Origin: Halorubrum sp. CBA1229
GTDB lineage: Archaea; Halobacteriota; Halobacteria; Halobacteriales; Haloferacaceae
Reading direction: 5' to 3'
NCBI RefSeq assembly: GCF_003721435.2
Contig: NZ_CP054585.1
Location: 1,364,001 to 1,428,000 of the forward strand
Length of the DNA: 64,000 nt
How positions within the stretch are numbered: the first letter of the stretch is position 1; every line of letters begins with the position of its first letter. Positions 1 to 8,221 of this stretch are shown here, piece after piece. Made by a program: the position numbers and the translations under genes. The notes under the pieces were generated by a model, which worked only from the letters and a program-made list of their open reading frames with translations, was not told where the DNA came from and ran no database searches.

Positions 1-151
1 TTCGATCCGCCTCTTCCTCCGATGGAGCCGGGTCGAGGGTTCGGGCCGCCTTGAGCGCGGCCTGTCGGGGCATGTTTCCGGAGAACTCGCTCGGTTCCGA
101 TCCGTCTTCCTCTCGAAGGGCGAAGTTTCGCTTACCGTCTTCACGTACCAT
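1..151 (-). CDS. MC1-type chromosomal protein, N-terminal part
   Basis: Small DNA-bending architectural protein of the archaeal MC1 family (non-histone chromosomal protein). The ATG is at 151 and the frame runs off the window at base 1, so only about 50 residues are visible. They include the family hallmarks 'KRNFALREEDG' followed by a glycine turn and 'PRQAALKAA', which match the first half of MC1 (usual length about 90-100 residues). The AT-rich stretch at 185-197, read on the minus strand, is a good TATA box about 35-45 bases before the start. Family identity comes from recognised sequence; chromatin compaction is family knowledge. Confidence 0.9.
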   Translation of the reverse strand, partial: MVREDGKRNFALREEDGSEPSEFSGNMPRQAALKAARTLDPAPSEEEADR

Positions 152-476
152 GGTTTATGCTCCATGCGAACCCAGCACACAGTGTGTAATAAATATATCG
201 GGGAAATGAAAGCTGCTCGGCAAAACATTTATATATTGACTCCGTCCCGGCTAGCGGTTTTGTCTCCTCAGTACGGAGGGGCTGGGAGGAACGTGAAGCG
301 TCGAGGTGCGGAGTGGCCGGGTGACGCGTCGTGCGTGCACGGGGTAAAGAGAGAGAGAAAGCGGGTTGACCGCGGCGGGTCGAGCCCCCGAACCGCCCGG
401 TGGAACCGAGAGGCGCGGATGCGGGTAAACAACACTTATGTGTCTGCTATGGCGAAATGCGACCAGTACAACCGCG
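152..476. promoter_or_regulatory. Intergenic region with divergent promoters
   Basis: This 325-base gap separates the MC1 gene (minus) from the AbrB-like gene (plus). It holds two AT-rich islands (about 185-200 and 226-240, the latter containing TTTATATAT). These stand out in GC-rich surroundings and probably carry the MC1 promoter and a rightward promoter. A further TATA-like element, ACTTATG, lies at 434-440, about 37 bases before the next start codon. A 107-residue open frame across this gap (164-487) overlaps the promoters, has no recognisable family and is not called. Confidence 0.5.
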
Positions 477-680
477 ATGGTCCGTAAAAAGAAGCTCAGC
501 CCCAGTGGCGCCAAGGACGACGAGGGGGAGTACCACAACGTCCACGTGAACCTCCACGAGGACGAACTCGCCGTCGCCGGCATGGAGATCGGCGACGAGG
601 TGTTCGTGCGGGTCCGAGACGGGAAGATAATCATCCAGAAGGCGGATTCCAACCCCGAGCAGCTCGAGCACGACTTCTGA
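477..680 (+). CDS. AbrB/SpoVT-like swapped-hairpin protein
   Basis: A 67-residue acidic protein (MVRKKKLSPSGAKD...). The central part, 'NVHVNLHEDELAVAGMEIGDEVFVRVRDGKIIIQKAD', has the alternating strand pattern and the 'GDEVFVRVRDGKIIIQKA' hairpin typical of AbrB/SpoVT-domain DNA-binding or antitoxin-like proteins. The ATG at 477 is preferred to an upstream ATG at 438, whose extension is not family-like and overlaps the promoter element. No toxin gene is adjacent, so a toxin-antitoxin role is not supported; a small transcription regulator is the simplest reading. Confidence 0.7.
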   Translation: MVRKKKLSPSGAKDDEGEYHNVHVNLHEDELAVAGMEIGDEVFVRVRDGKIIIQKADSNPEQLEHDF

Positions 681-759
681 AGCGGATCTCCTTTTCCACC
701 TTCCGCCGGCTCACCGGTCGGTCGGCGGATTGATGCCCGCTCGTGACGAGTCCGAAACG

Positions 760-1815
760 ATGGGTGCGTACGATCTGTTGAAGCCGGCGCTGTTCGGGCT
801 GCCGGCGGAGACGGCACACGGGATGACACACCGCGTGTTACGAGCCGTACAGGGGACCGCGGTCACGAGCGCGCTACGCGATCGGTACGTCGTCGACGAC
901 CCGCGACTGCGGGTCGAGGCGTTCGGGAACGCGTTCCCGACGCCGGTCGGCGTGGCCGCCGGCTTCGACAAGAACGCGGAGGTGCCACGTGCGCTCGCGT
1001 CGCTCGGGTTCGGGCACGTCGAGGTCGGCGGCGTGACGGCCGAGCGACAGCCGGGGAACCCGCGACCGCGGCTGTTCCGGCTCCGCGAGGACGAGGCCCT
1101 GATCAACCGGATGGGATTCAACAACGAGGGCGCGGACGCCGTGGGCGCCCGGCTCGACCGCGAACCGATGCCCGACGTGCCCGTCGGAATCAACATCGGG
1201 AAGTCGAAGTCGACGCCGCTCGCCGACGCGCCGGACGACTACCTGTACACCTACGAGCGCGTCGCGGACGCGGGCGACTACTTCGTCGTCAACGTCTCGA
1301 GTCCGAACACGCCCGGACTCCGCGAGCTACAGAACCGCGAGGCGTTAGAGAAGATACTCGGCGGCCTCGCCGACGCAGGTGCGAGCCCCCTCCTCGTGAA
1401 GCTCTCGCCGGACCTTCCCGAGCCGGCGGTCGAGGACGCGCTCGGCGTCGTCGACGACCTCGGCCTCGACGGGGTCATCGCGACCAACACGACGACCTCT
1501 CGCCCGGAGTCGCTGGAGAGCCCGAACCGCGCCGAGCGCGGCGGCCTCTCGGGGACGCCCATCGAGGATCTCGCCACGAGCCGTGTCAGATTCGTCGCGG
1601 AACGCACCGACGTTCCCGTGATCGGCGTCGGCGGGATCTCGGACGCGGCGGGCGCCTACGAGAAGATACGCTCGGGGGCCTCGCTCGTCCAGCTGTACAC
1701 TGGGCTCGTGTACGAGGGCCCGAGCCTCGCGCGCGACATCAACGAAGGACTTCTCGAACTGCTCGAACGGGACGGGTTCGACTCCGTCACCGACGCGGTC
1801 GGCGCAGATCTGTAG
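760..1815 (+). CDS. pyrD: Dihydroorotate dehydrogenase, class 2 (quinone)
   Basis: Fourth step of de novo pyrimidine synthesis: oxidises dihydroorotate to orotate with FMN, passing electrons to membrane quinone. The protein is 351 residues from the ATG at 760. Visible class 2 features are the amphipathic N-terminus 'YDLLKPALFGLPAETAHG', the FMN segment 'GVAAGFDKNAEV' (about 64-75), 'INRMGFNNEGAD' (115-126), and 'NVSSPNTPGLREL' (about 178-190), which carries the catalytic serine region. 'VGGISDAAGAYEKIRSGAS' binds the FMN phosphate near the C-terminus. ATG and TTG codons at 730-735 would add an unlikely extension. It stands alone, tail-to-tail with valS. Confidence 0.95.
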   Translation: MGAYDLLKPALFGLPAETAHGMTHRVLRAVQGTAVTSALRDRYVVDDPRLRVEAFGNAFPTPVGVAAGFDKNAEVPRALASLGFGHVEVGGVTAERQPGNPRPRLFRLREDEALINRMGFNNEGADAVGARLDREPMPDVPVGINIGKSKSTPLADAPDDYLYTYERVADAGDYFVVNVSSPNTPGLRELQNREALEKILGGLADAGASPLLVKLSPDLPEPAVEDALGVVDDLGLDGVIATNTTTSRPESLESPNRAERGGLSGTPIEDLATSRVRFVAERTDVPVIGVGGISDAAGAYEKIRSGASLVQLYTGLVYEGPSLARDINEGLLELLERDGFDSVTDAVGADL

Positions 1816-1847
1816 TCGGAGAAGGTGGCGGACCGAGGACCGTCGGC

Positions 1848-4511
1848 CTACGTCTCGCTGACGATGACGACGACGTCGTCGGCCTCTAACAGCTCTCCGT
1901 CGCCCCGATACTGCCGCTCCTCCTCGATCGCGAACTCGTCGTCGACGAGCGTGACCCCGGCGACGTGGAGTTTCTCGCCGTCGATCTCGTACGCCTTCTG
2001 AGCGATGGCGGCCTCGATATCGCCGACCTGATCCCCGTACTTCGGGCCGATCGTCGCGTAGTCGAGGTCGATCCCGGTGATCACCGTCTCGACCGGCGCG
2101 TCGGCGTCGGGGTGGACGGTGAGGTCGTCGACGTGCATCACGCCCGTGATATCGTCCTCGAAGCCGCGGACGTCGGCGTACACCTCGACGGCGTCGAGTT
2201 CGGCGTTCAGCGGGAGCTGGTTCTCGCTCTTGTACTTCCGGAGGACGCCGACGACGGCGGTGGCGGCGGCGCCGGCCTCGTGGTCCGCCTCCAGCCCGAG
2301 CGGCTCGGGCCAGTCGGCGAGGTGGATCGAGTCGCGCGCGCCGTCGGCGACGGCGGCGTCGACCGCGTCGGGGTCGCTCGCCCCGTCCGCGTACATGTCG
2401 TGCCAGAGCTCCTCGGTCACGTGCGCGAGCAGCGGCGCGAACAGCTTGAGGAACCGGCGGTGCGCCGTCCGGAGCGTGTACGCCGCGGCGTCGTCATCGC
2501 GCTGCTTGGCGATCTCGAGGTAGTCGTCGCAGAACGTGTTCCAGAAGAAGCTCCGGAGCTCGTCGCGGGCCTTCGAGAACGCGCGGTCCTCGAACAGCTC
2601 GGTGAGCCGCTCGACTCGGTCGTCGAGCTCGGCGAGCAGCCAGCGGTCGAGCTCGCGGAGCTCCCCGTCGCCCGGCGCGTCCGGATACGGCTCCGGCGCC
2701 AGCGACTCGACGAGCTTGGAGGCGTTCCACAGCTTGCGGATCAGCTTCTCGCCCGCGCGGAGGTCCTTCTCCTTGAACGGGAAGTCGTCGCCGACGGCGG
2801 TGCCGGCGGCCCAATAGCGCGTGGCGTCGACCGGGAACTCCTCGAGCACCGCCTCGGGCTCGACGACGTTGCCGACGGACTTGGACATCTTCTCTCGGTT
2901 CTCGTCGAGGACGTGCCCGTTGATCATCGTCTCCTCGAACGGGACCTCGCCGGTGTGCTCGTAGCACTTCACGAGCGTGTGGAACAGCCAGAAGCTGATG
3001 ATGTCGTGGCCCTGCGGCCGGAGGTCGAATCGGTACAGCTCCGGGTGCTCCATCGTGAACGCCTCGGCCTCCTCGTCCCAGTCCCAGCCGGCGTTGATGA
3101 GCGGCGTCAGGCTGGACGTCGCCCACGTGTCGAGCACGTCGTCCTCGGGCTCGAACGCGTCGTGCCCGCACGCCGGGCAGGCGTCGACGGGCGGGTCGTC
3201 CGAGAGGGGGTCGACGGGCAGGTCGGCCTTCTCGGCGACGACGACCTCGCCGCAGTCCTCACAGTACCAGACCGGGAACGGGATGCCGGAGGAGCGCTGG
3301 CGGGAGATGAGCCAGTCCCACTGGAGCCCCTCGACCCAGTGCTCGTACCGGGTGAACATCTTCTCGGGGGACCACTCCATCTCCCGGCCGACCGCGAGGT
3401 ACTCGTCGGTCTTGTCGAGCATCTCGATGTACCACTGCTCGGTGACGAGGAACTCGACGCTCGTCCCGCAGCGCTCGTGGACGTTGACCGTGTGGGTGAT
3501 GTCGCGGCGGTCGAGCAGCGCACCCGCCTCGTCGAGGTCCTCGACGATGGCCTCGCCGGCCTCGTCGGCGTGGAGCCCCTCGTACGCCTCGGCGACGCCG
3601 GTCATGTGGCCGGACTCGTCGATGGCGACGCGGAGGTCCAGGTCGTGGACCTGGTACCACTCGATGTCGTTCTGGTCGCCGAACGTACAGCACATCACGA
3701 TTCCGGAGCCGGTCTCCATGTCGACGCGCTCGTCGGCGATGATCGGCACCTCGTGGCCGAACAGCGGGACCTCCGCCGATTCACCGACGAGGTCCTGGTT
3801 CTCGTCGTCGTCGGGGTGGACGAAGACGGCGACGCAGGCCGGGAGGAGTTCCGGACGCGTCGTGGAGATGACGAACTCCTCATCGTCGTCGCTGGAAGCG
3901 ACGGGGAAAGCAATATCGTTGAAGTGGCTGTCCTGCTCGTCGTCCTCGGTCTCGACCTGCGAGATGGCGGTCTCGCACTCGGGACACCAGATCGCGGGGG
4001 CCTTCTCGCGGTACTCCCGGCCCTGCTCGTACAGGTCAAGGAACGACAGCTGCGAGATACGCTGGACGCGCGGCTCGATCGTCTGGTAGGTGTGGTCCCA
4101 GTCGACGGAGACGCCGAGCGACTGGACGTTCTCGGTGAACTGCTCCTCGTACTGCGCGCAGACCTCGCGGCACTTCGCCTGGAACTCACGGCGCTCGAAC
4201 TCCTGGTGGCGGATGTCGAGCTCGTCCTCGGTGAGCCGCTCGGAGGCGATCCCGTTGTCGTCGTAGCCGAACGGGAAGAACGTCTCGCCGCCGTTCATCC
4301 GCTCGAAGCGGGCGACGAAGTCCTGGAGGGTGAACCCGTACAGGTGGCCCATGTGGAGGCTCCCAGATACCGTCGGCGGGGGCGTGTCGATGGAGAAGAC
4401 GGTGTTCGGGTCGACCGGGTCGTCGTCGGGATAGGCGTACGTCTCCTCGTCGACCCATCGCCGCTGCCACCGCGGCTCGACGGTGTCGGGGTCGTACTCA
4501 CCACTGGGCAT
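1848..4511 (-). CDS. valS: Valyl-tRNA synthetase
   Basis: Charges tRNA-Val with valine. An 887-residue class Ia synthetase starting at the ATG at 4511 (MPSGEYDPDTVEPRWQRRW). The adenylate-binding HIGH-type motif reads 'SLHMGHLYGF' (about 51-60) and the KMSKS loop is intact ('ENREKMSKSVGN', about residue 540). The CP1 editing domain lies between them ('STTRPELLPACVAVFVHP'), along with two CxxC zinc-knuckle pairs. The C-terminal helical anticodon-binding domain follows. The frame stays open upstream to 4688, but that extension is arginine-rich, non-family sequence and an artefact of GC-rich DNA. Confidence 0.96.
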   Translation of the reverse strand: MPSGEYDPDTVEPRWQRRWVDEETYAYPDDDPVDPNTVFSIDTPPPTVSGSLHMGHLYGFTLQDFVARFERMNGGETFFPFGYDDNGIASERLTEDELDIRHQEFERREFQAKCREVCAQYEEQFTENVQSLGVSVDWDHTYQTIEPRVQRISQLSFLDLYEQGREYREKAPAIWCPECETAISQVETEDDEQDSHFNDIAFPVASSDDDEEFVISTTRPELLPACVAVFVHPDDDENQDLVGESAEVPLFGHEVPIIADERVDMETGSGIVMCCTFGDQNDIEWYQVHDLDLRVAIDESGHMTGVAEAYEGLHADEAGEAIVEDLDEAGALLDRRDITHTVNVHERCGTSVEFLVTEQWYIEMLDKTDEYLAVGREMEWSPEKMFTRYEHWVEGLQWDWLISRQRSSGIPFPVWYCEDCGEVVVAEKADLPVDPLSDDPPVDACPACGHDAFEPEDDVLDTWATSSLTPLINAGWDWDEEAEAFTMEHPELYRFDLRPQGHDIISFWLFHTLVKCYEHTGEVPFEETMINGHVLDENREKMSKSVGNVVEPEAVLEEFPVDATRYWAAGTAVGDDFPFKEKDLRAGEKLIRKLWNASKLVESLAPEPYPDAPGDGELRELDRWLLAELDDRVERLTELFEDRAFSKARDELRSFFWNTFCDDYLEIAKQRDDDAAAYTLRTAHRRFLKLFAPLLAHVTEELWHDMYADGASDPDAVDAAVADGARDSIHLADWPEPLGLEADHEAGAAATAVVGVLRKYKSENQLPLNAELDAVEVYADVRGFEDDITGVMHVDDLTVHPDADAPVETVITGIDLDYATIGPKYGDQVGDIEAAIAQKAYEIDGEKLHVAGVTLVDDEFAIEEERQYRGDGELLEADDVVVIVSET

Positions 4512-4593
4512 TTCACGCTCACCTTCCGGCGGTTCCCCCTTAACGGCCTCGGTTGTGGGGGCGCGGGCTACGCCGCGTCGCCCGCCTCGGGAC

Positions 4594-4848
4594 TCACACC
4601 ACGTCGTCGAGGTCGTGCTCGGCGGCCATCTTCGACGCCTCCGCGGCGAACCGCTCCACCTCGTCGGCCGGCGTCTCGCCGAGCGCACTCTCGTCGACGT
4701 CGCGGCCGGCGGTGATCCCGTCGCCCGTGACGAGTCGCTGCTCGGCGAGTTCCTTCGTGTGCATCCGCTCGCCGTCCTCGGTGGCGTAGGTGAGCCGCAC
4801 GAGCCCCTTCGAGTCGAACTGCCGGTCGACGAGCCAGACCGTGGTCAT
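4594..4848 (-). CDS. Conserved small haloarchaeal protein
   Basis: An 84-residue acidic protein of unknown function (MTTVWLVDRQFDSKGLVRLTYATEDGERMHTKE...). It has a beta-rich first half and a helical, Glu/Ala-rich second half. No catalytic motif, membrane segment or metal site is visible. It lies upstream of valS on the same strand with an 82-base gap, so co-transcription with valS is possible. The ATG at 4848 sits just inside a short AT-richer stretch ('CTTAAAAAGG' at 4872-4881), which suits a leaderless promoter. Confidence 0.7.
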   Translation of the reverse strand: MTTVWLVDRQFDSKGLVRLTYATEDGERMHTKELAEQRLVTGDGITAGRDVDESALGETPADEVERFAAEASKMAAEHDLDDVV

Positions 4849-4929
4849 ACGCGGCGATGGGTGCCTGCGACGCTTAAAAAGGACGGTCGGGCTGCGGGGC
4901 GAGCGGTTAACCACGGAGCTCATTCTCGG

Positions 4930-5136
4930 ATGCCGATGCAGTCGGCGCGCGCCCGTGAGCGGCCGGTAGGCCGCGAACAGCGAGGGACCTTCGGTCCCTC
5001 TGGCAGCCGGCGGCTGTCGCCGCCGGCGACGAGGACCGCAGCGAGCCCATCGAGTCCTCGCTGCTGGGGCTTTGGAGGTGTGCCCTGTCGGTCCGTTGTC
5101 GACGAATTATAAGCGAGTGGCTGGGGCGTTGACCAT
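4930..5136. repeat. Hairpin/mini-ORF dispersed repeat, copy A
   Basis: One of four related intergenic elements in this window (others at 28.5, 34.5 and 40.3 kb). Perfect hairpins are at 4982-5000 (GAGGGACC-ttc-GGTCCCTC) and 5006-5027 (9-bp stem). Two 56-bp tandem units follow, with cores GCTGGGGCTTTGGAGG (5064-5079) and GCTGGGGCGTT (from 5120), separated by ATTATAAGCGAG (5106-5117). Read on the minus strand, the second unit is a mini frame MVNAPATRL-stop (5136-5107). The segment 4980-5012 is nearly identical to 28771-28803 in copy B. The outer GC-rich end seen in copies B-D is missing, so this copy looks truncated. Confidence 0.75.
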
Positions 5137-5260
5137 GACTGTCTCCAGAACAATTCCGTATCGGCGTCTGTTTCGATCCTCGACCGGTTCGTCACCCGAT
5201 GTAACCGATCCCGTGTATGGCGTCGCCAGCGCTTTGTACCGCCTCGCCGAACCGGGAGGC
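5137..5260. promoter_or_regulatory. Spacer upstream of ferredoxin gene
   Basis: This 124-base stretch lies between repeat copy A and the ferredoxin gene. 'GCTTTGTACC' (5231-5240) is a weak TATA-like sequence about 25 bases before the ATG at 5261 and would give a leaderless transcript. The frame stays open back to 5072 through the repeat, but that extension is not ferredoxin-like. Nothing else is recognisable. Confidence 0.4.
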
Positions 5261-5503
5261 ATGCGTGTGAAGTTCGACCGCGACACCTGCGTCGGGATGT
5301 ACCAGTGCGTCGCCGAATGGGACGCCTTCGAGAAGAACCTGAACGACGGGAAGGCCGACCTGCGGGGGAGCGAAGAGGAAGAAGCGGACGTGTTCGTGGT
5401 CGAGGTGCCCGACGGGGAGGAGTTCGACGCGAAGTTCGCGGCGCGGGTCTGCCCGGTCGACGCCATCGAGGTGTACGACGACGACGGCGAGCAGGTCGTC
5501 TGA
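5261..5503 (+). CDS. Small [3Fe-4S]-type ferredoxin
   Basis: An 80-residue electron carrier: 'MRVKFDRDTCVGMYQCVAEWDAF' at the start and 'ARVCPVDAIEVYDDDGE' at the end. Only three cysteines are cluster-spaced: C10, C16 (CxxxxxC) and the C-P cysteine near residue 67. The usual middle Cys of 4Fe-4S ferredoxins is replaced (G12 in CVGMYQC). That pattern fits the single-[3Fe-4S] ferredoxins that feed cytochromes P450. A cytochrome P450 gene lies 30 kb away (35137-36564), but a partnership is only a guess. Converges with hemB, leaving an 8-base gap. Confidence 0.85.
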   Translation: MRVKFDRDTCVGMYQCVAEWDAFEKNLNDGKADLRGSEEEEADVFVVEVPDGEEFDAKFAARVCPVDAIEVYDDDGEQVV

Positions 5504-5511
5504 GGTACTAT

Positions 5512-6492
<981 letters not shown>

Positions 6493-6602
6493 ACCGGAGC
6501 GTTGGCTCCGGGTCGTCTTTTATGATCCGTCCGCGGCGAGTCGGCGACGGGGACGACGAGAGCGCGGCGAAGACAGCGAAGACGCAGAGAGCCGGCCGGG
6601 GA

Positions 6603-6767
6603 TTATTCGGACGACTCGACGTCGATCCGGTCGCGGAGCGACGCGAGCTCGTCCGACTCCGCGAGCTCTTCGACCCGTTCTTTGAAGTGCTCCTCGCAGA
6701 GGCCGACGATCACCCCGCTCTGCTCGGCCTCGTACGTGGCCTCCCGCTCGCAGTAGTGACACCGCAT
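6603..6767 (-). CDS. 54-residue zinc-finger microprotein
   Basis: A short gene that is easily missed. It reads MRCHYCEREATYEAEQSG..., then 'GLCEEHFKERVEELAES', and ends '...DRIDVESSE'. Four candidate zinc ligands are arranged CxxC (C3, C6) and CxxH (C24, H27), so this is a compact treble-clef or ribbon-like fold with a helical acidic tail. Start ATG 6767, stop TAA 6603-6605. It begins 25 bases after the PHP-phosphoesterase gene ends and precedes hemB, so the three could be one transcript. Function unknown; similar haloarchaeal zinc microproteins are often regulators or interaction modules. Confidence 0.75.
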   Translation of the reverse strand: MRCHYCEREATYEAEQSGVIVGLCEEHFKERVEELAESDELASLRDRIDVESSE

Positions 6768-6792
6768 GAGTGCAACTCTATCGGCGTCGGGC

Positions 6793-7629
6793 TTAATCTT
6801 GTTCGTCGATCAGGGAGGATCCGGTCTCCCGCGTGGTCGGGTCGGGAAGCCGGTCGCGGACAGGCGCGAACGCCTCGGAGGTCAGCCCCGCTTCGGCGAG
6901 GATCCGCTCGTGGGCGTCGCTCCCGCCCGTCAGGAGGAGGTCGTTCTCGGCGGCGACCCGCTCGACGCGGGCGTCGTCGACCGGGCGGCCGTAGGGATAG
7001 AACCGCTCGACGGCGTCCAGCTCGCGGGCGACGTCGAGCGCGGCGTCGACGTCGTCGTACCGAAACGGGTGCGCGAGCCCGACGAAGGCGCACGCGTCTC
7101 GGAGAAGCTCGACCCCGCGCTCCAGCCCGGTCACGTCGCGCGAGACGTAGCAGGGACAATCGTTCCCGATCAGCTCGTCGAAGGCGCCGGCGTAGTCGTA
7201 CGGCGCCGCCGATTCCTCGATCGCGCGGGCGATGTGCGGGCGCCCGAGGCCCGGGCGGGGCTCGACGCCGAGGTCGACGCCGAGCCGCTCTTCCACCGCG
7301 TCGAGGATCGCGGTGCCGCGCCGCTGCCGGTCGGCCTGGAGCCGCTCGATCTCGCCGTCGAGCGGGGCGGTGTGCTCGACCGCGTAGCCGAGCAGGTCGA
7401 GGCGCTCGAACCCGGCGTCGACCCGGAGTTCGATCCCGCGGACGACCCGGACGCCCTCGCGCTCCACGACCGGGGCGTCGAGGTCCGGGTGGATCCGGTC
7501 GTGGTCGGTGACAGCGACCCAGTCGAGCCCCGCGTCGGCGGCGGTCGCGGCGAGCTCCGCGGCCGTCATGGTACCATCGGAGACGGTCGTGTGCGCGTGG
7601 AGGTCGGCGACGATCCGGTCCGTGTCCAT
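6793..7629 (-). CDS. PHP-domain phosphoesterase
   Basis: A 278-residue metal-dependent phosphoesterase of the PHP superfamily (TrpH/YciV-like). Metal-binding motifs are 'DLHAHTTVSDG' (9-19), 'VAVTDHDRIHPDL' (about 38-50), a glutamate in 'GIELRVDAG', a mid-domain 'FVGLAHPFRY', and the C-terminal 'LTGGSDAHERIL'. This is the complete PHP metal set. Bacterial relatives hydrolyse nucleoside 3',5'-bisphosphates or short RNA 5' ends; the substrate here cannot be read from sequence. Probably the first gene of a three-gene minus-strand unit ending in hemB. Confidence 0.88.
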   Translation of the reverse strand: MDTDRIVADLHAHTTVSDGTMTAAELAATAADAGLDWVAVTDHDRIHPDLDAPVVEREGVRVVRGIELRVDAGFERLDLLGYAVEHTAPLDGEIERLQADRQRRGTAILDAVEERLGVDLGVEPRPGLGRPHIARAIEESAAPYDYAGAFDELIGNDCPCYVSRDVTGLERGVELLRDACAFVGLAHPFRYDDVDAALDVARELDAVERFYPYGRPVDDARVERVAAENDLLLTGGSDAHERILAEAGLTSEAFAPVRDRLPDPTTRETGSSLIDEQD

Positions 7630-7772
7630 GGGTCCGGTTCGGCGACCGCGTACTAATTGCCGACGATCGGTGCATGTGAACGCACGCCAATATAAGGAGT
7701 TATAATCAGATGGTCCGGACTAAGGTTGTGCATGGACAATCATTAAGAACCATCGGTGGTTTGCATCTGGTG

Positions 7773-8057
7773 ATGCGCTTGAACGGCGTCGACGACCGAC
7801 TCGAACGGCACCAATATCCGACGACCTCGGAAGAACTGATCGCGGCCCACGGGAACGCGACCGTAGAGCTCGCGGAGGGATCCGAGCGTCTCGGCGACGT
7901 GCTGGAGCGGTTCGGAGACCAGACGTTCGACGACGCGGAGGACGTGTTCACCACCCTCCGCGCCGGCGTCTGTCACCGCGGAGTCGGTCGGCGGTTCTAC
8001 TCGGACCGCGACCCGACGACCAACGCCGAGGACGGGCCCTCGCCGGTCTCGTTCTGA
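7773..8057 (+). CDS. DUF5789-like haloarchaeal protein
   Basis: A 94-residue acidic protein: 'MRLNGVDDRLERHQYPTTSEELIAAHG', then 'LAEGSERLGDVLERFGDQTFDDAEDV' and a C-terminal 'GRRFYSDRDPTT'. This pattern matches my recollection of DUF5789, a haloarchaea-restricted family of unknown function. The start at 7773 fits a TATA-like box 'CATTAAGAAC' (7741-7750) about 27 bases upstream, giving a leaderless transcript. An upstream ATG at 7710 would read through that promoter. Confidence 0.75.
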   Translation: MRLNGVDDRLERHQYPTTSEELIAAHGNATVELAEGSERLGDVLERFGDQTFDDAEDVFTTLRAGVCHRGVGRRFYSDRDPTTNAEDGPSPVSF

Positions 8058-8077
8058 GCTGAATCGCGATTCGACCG

Positions 8078-8090
8078 CGTTTTTTGAGCG
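8078..8090 (+). terminator. T-run terminator
   Basis: A run of six T in GC-rich sequence (CCGCGTTTTTTGAGC) lies 20-25 bases after the DUF5789-like stop codon. This is the usual archaeal oligo-T termination signal. The converging gene on the other strand ends at 8222. Confidence 0.5.
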
Positions 8091-8221
8091 TCCCCTCGCG
8101 TCGCCAGCCGCGCCAGCGTCGCGAGCGGCAGGGGCACCGACCGTGCCAGCGTCGCGAGCCGCGGGAGCGCCGTGAGCCGTGTCGGCCGCGTGGGAGAGAG
8201 GGTGGCGACGACGTCCGGACG

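Noticed and set aside
164-487. 107-codon plus-strand frame before the AbrB-like gene
   Set aside because: Overlaps both promoter islands, has arginine-rich low-complexity sequence unlike haloarchaeal proteins, and ends inside the real gene.
1965-4715. Very long plus-strand frame opposite valS
   Set aside because: Antisense shadow of a GC-rich acidic gene (Asp/Glu codons read as Val/Leu/Arg). Similar shadows oppose uvrC, cstA, the S9 peptidase and others.
4930-5136. Dispersed repeat as an insertion sequence
   Set aside because: No transposase frame, no clear terminal inverted repeats or target duplication in any of the four copies; at most a non-autonomous element.
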